Of a stretch of 15,577 bases of DNA, positions 14,916 through 15,577 are shown piece after piece (positions within the stretch are counted from its first letter, which is position 1; each line of letters opens with the position of its first letter). The translations under genes were made by a program, and so were the position numbers. The notes under the pieces were generated by a model. It was not told where the DNA came from. It ran no database searches and saw only the letters and a program-made list of their open reading frames with translations. The stretch is from Savagea sp. (GTDB lineage: Bacteria > Bacillota > Bacilli > Bacillales_A > Planococcaceae), in contig JASLJC010000080.1 of the NCBI GenBank assembly GCA_030152585.1, positions 1 through 15,577 on the forward strand, written 5' to 3'.

Positions 14916-15285
14916 TTTGAACAAAATGAAATGACCACGGATAAGATTCGCAACTAAATATTTAATGTAGCGACTAAAAGTAATAGCACTACAATCTTTT
15001 AAAAAATGTAACTCCTTACGATATTTCATATGTCTCTATTAATCGTAATGATTCTGTTTTTGTAATAAAGGATGCTCAATCGAGAAAACGGTACGTTATG
15101 TTTATTTGAGATTCGTTTCGTTACGTAAATGAAAACAAAAGATTCCTTTTTAATTGCGAGGAAGAAAGAAAATACATTTCATATAAAAAAGAACAGCAAA
15201 TCGTGTATTATATAGAAGGTAAAAAAATAAAAAGATGAAAGAGAATATAAAAAACAAGAAAATCAAAGAAAAAACGAAAAAAGGG

Positions 15286-15314
15286 TTGTCAAAAATAAAA
15301 ACAGGTGATATAGT
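15286..15314 (+). promoter_or_regulatory. rRNA operon promoter P1
   Basis: -35 TTGTCA (15286-15291), a 17-base spacer and -10 TATAGT (15309-15314), preceded by an A-tract region. The position about 100 bases upstream of P2 is the common tandem arrangement of Bacillus rrn operons. Confidence 0.75.
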
Positions 15315-15388
15315 TATAAACGTTGCTTGAGAGAGCGACCTTGAAACATAACGAAACGAAACTTTTCAAAAATATTTTAAAAAAGATG

Positions 15389-15418
15389 TTGACACGAAAA
15401 GTTAAGTTGTGTTATGAT
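15389..15418 (+). promoter_or_regulatory. rRNA operon promoter P2
   Basis: Consensus -35 TTGACA (15389-15394), an 18-base spacer and -10 TATGAT (15413-15418). The start would fall near 15424-15426, at or next to a G. In B. subtilis a starting G links rrn promoters to GTP level; that link is inference here. Confidence 0.85.
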
Positions 15419-15424
15419 AGAGAA

Positions 15425-15467
15425 GTCGCCAAAACAAAGCGACGAAATGAACATTGAAAACTGAACA
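15425..15467 (+). promoter_or_regulatory. rRNA leader antitermination signal (boxB-like stem and boxA-like site)
   Basis: GTCGC (15425-15429) and GCGAC (15439-15443) form a perfect 5-base-pair stem with a 9-base loop at the very start of the P2 transcript. TTGAAAACTGAACA (15454-15467) follows and resembles the boxA region of Bacillus rrn leaders, which binds NusB-NusE to stop early termination. The order boxB then boxA differs from the lambda nut order but is the one seen in rrn leaders. Confidence 0.6.
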
Positions 15468-15491
15468 GCAAAATGTTTGAACGAAATTTAT

Positions 15492-15574
15492 ATTCGTTTT
15501 CATGCCGACCCCGTCGGATGAAACGAATTTGGTTATAACATAGCCAGTTAAGAAATCGAGCTAATCGAATTTCT
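15492..15574 (+). ncRNA. Structured 16S rRNA leader with three hairpins
   Basis: Three hairpins lie in a row. First, 15492-15528: ATTCG, TTT, CAT and CCGAC on the left pair with GTCGG, ATG, AAA and CGAAT on the right, around a CCC loop with two bulges. Second, 15530-15546: a 7-base-pair stem with an AAC loop. Third, 15551-15574: AGAAATCGA with TCGAATTTCT, one bulge. They are part of the pre-16S transcript and are removed in maturation; exact roles are unknown. Confidence 0.6.
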
Positions 15575-15577
15575 ACA

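Larger units (their letters stand above)
14916..15577 (+). other. Gene-free region with rRNA operon promoters and 16S leader
   Basis: No credible protein gene is present in these 660 bases. 14916-15210 is AT-rich and I recognise nothing in it. 15211-15285 is almost entirely purine on the plus strand with many A-tracts, placed just upstream of P1 where an UP-like element would act. P1, P2, a boxA-like site and three leader hairpins follow. The 16S start (near GGAGAGTTTGATC) is not reached, so the rRNA gene begins just beyond the window. Confidence 0.8.

Noticed and set aside
15235..15330. A 31-codon lysine-rich ORF upstream of the rRNA genes
   Set aside because: It arises from the A-rich tract before P1, runs through the P1 promoter boxes, and its nearest AAGGT lies about 14 bases from the ATG, too far for a normal start.
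1..15577. Mobile elements, CRISPR arrays, prophage or defence genes
   Set aside because: Every large open frame belongs to a known housekeeping family in conserved order; no transposase, integrase, regularly spaced repeats or terminal inverted repeats were seen.

Overview
The window is an ordinary chromosomal housekeeping block from a member of the Bacillota, most likely order Bacillales. The gene order tilS - hpt - ftsH - coaX - hslO - yacD - cysK - pabB - pabC - folP - folB - folK - dusB - lysS - rRNA operon is the order I know from the origin-proximal region of Bacillus subtilis and, in shortened form, Listeria and Staphylococcus. Strong AGGAGG-type ribosome binding sites, sigma-A-like promoters and T-rich hairpin terminators fit this. 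Base composition is low to moderate in G+C by eye, with heavy use of ACG, CGT/CGA and TCG codons. I cannot name a genus. No spoIIE-type sporulation gene lies between the tRNA and tilS, but that alone does not show the organism is asporogenous.

Layout: (1) 1-128, the 5' half of an elongator tRNA-Met on the minus strand with a very good promoter, divergent from tilS. (2) 129-4205, tilS (tRNA-Ile lysidine synthase), hpt (purine salvage) and ftsH (membrane AAA+ protease), ending in a strong terminator. (3) 4206-6994, coaX (type III pantothenate kinase), hslO (redox chaperone Hsp33) and a yacD-like membrane-anchored parvulin, ending in a terminator. (4) 6995-8217, a roughly 265-base leader, then cysK (cysteine synthase) as a single-gene unit with its own terminator. 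(5) 8218-13255, a folate operon pabB-pabC-folP-folB-folK with dusB, mostly joined by ATGA start/stop overlaps. (6) 13256-14915, lysS with a possible promoter of its own and a terminator. (7) 14916-15577, gene-free DNA with tandem rRNA promoters P1 and P2 and a structured 16S leader with a boxA-like antitermination signal. The 16S gene itself starts beyond the window.

The folate genes make 4-aminobenzoate from chorismate (PabB, PabC) and join it to the pterin made by FolB and FolK through FolP. The glutaminase subunit gene pabA, which sits between pabB and pabC in B. subtilis, is absent here, so PabB probably borrows an amidotransferase such as TrpG encoded elsewhere. PabB also has an altered chorismate-site region. 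yazB, present between folK and dusB in B. subtilis, is missing too.

I found no mobile element, CRISPR array, prophage or new defence system. The points worth a second look are the missing pabA with the divergent PabB, and long inverted repeats upstream of pabB and coaX.
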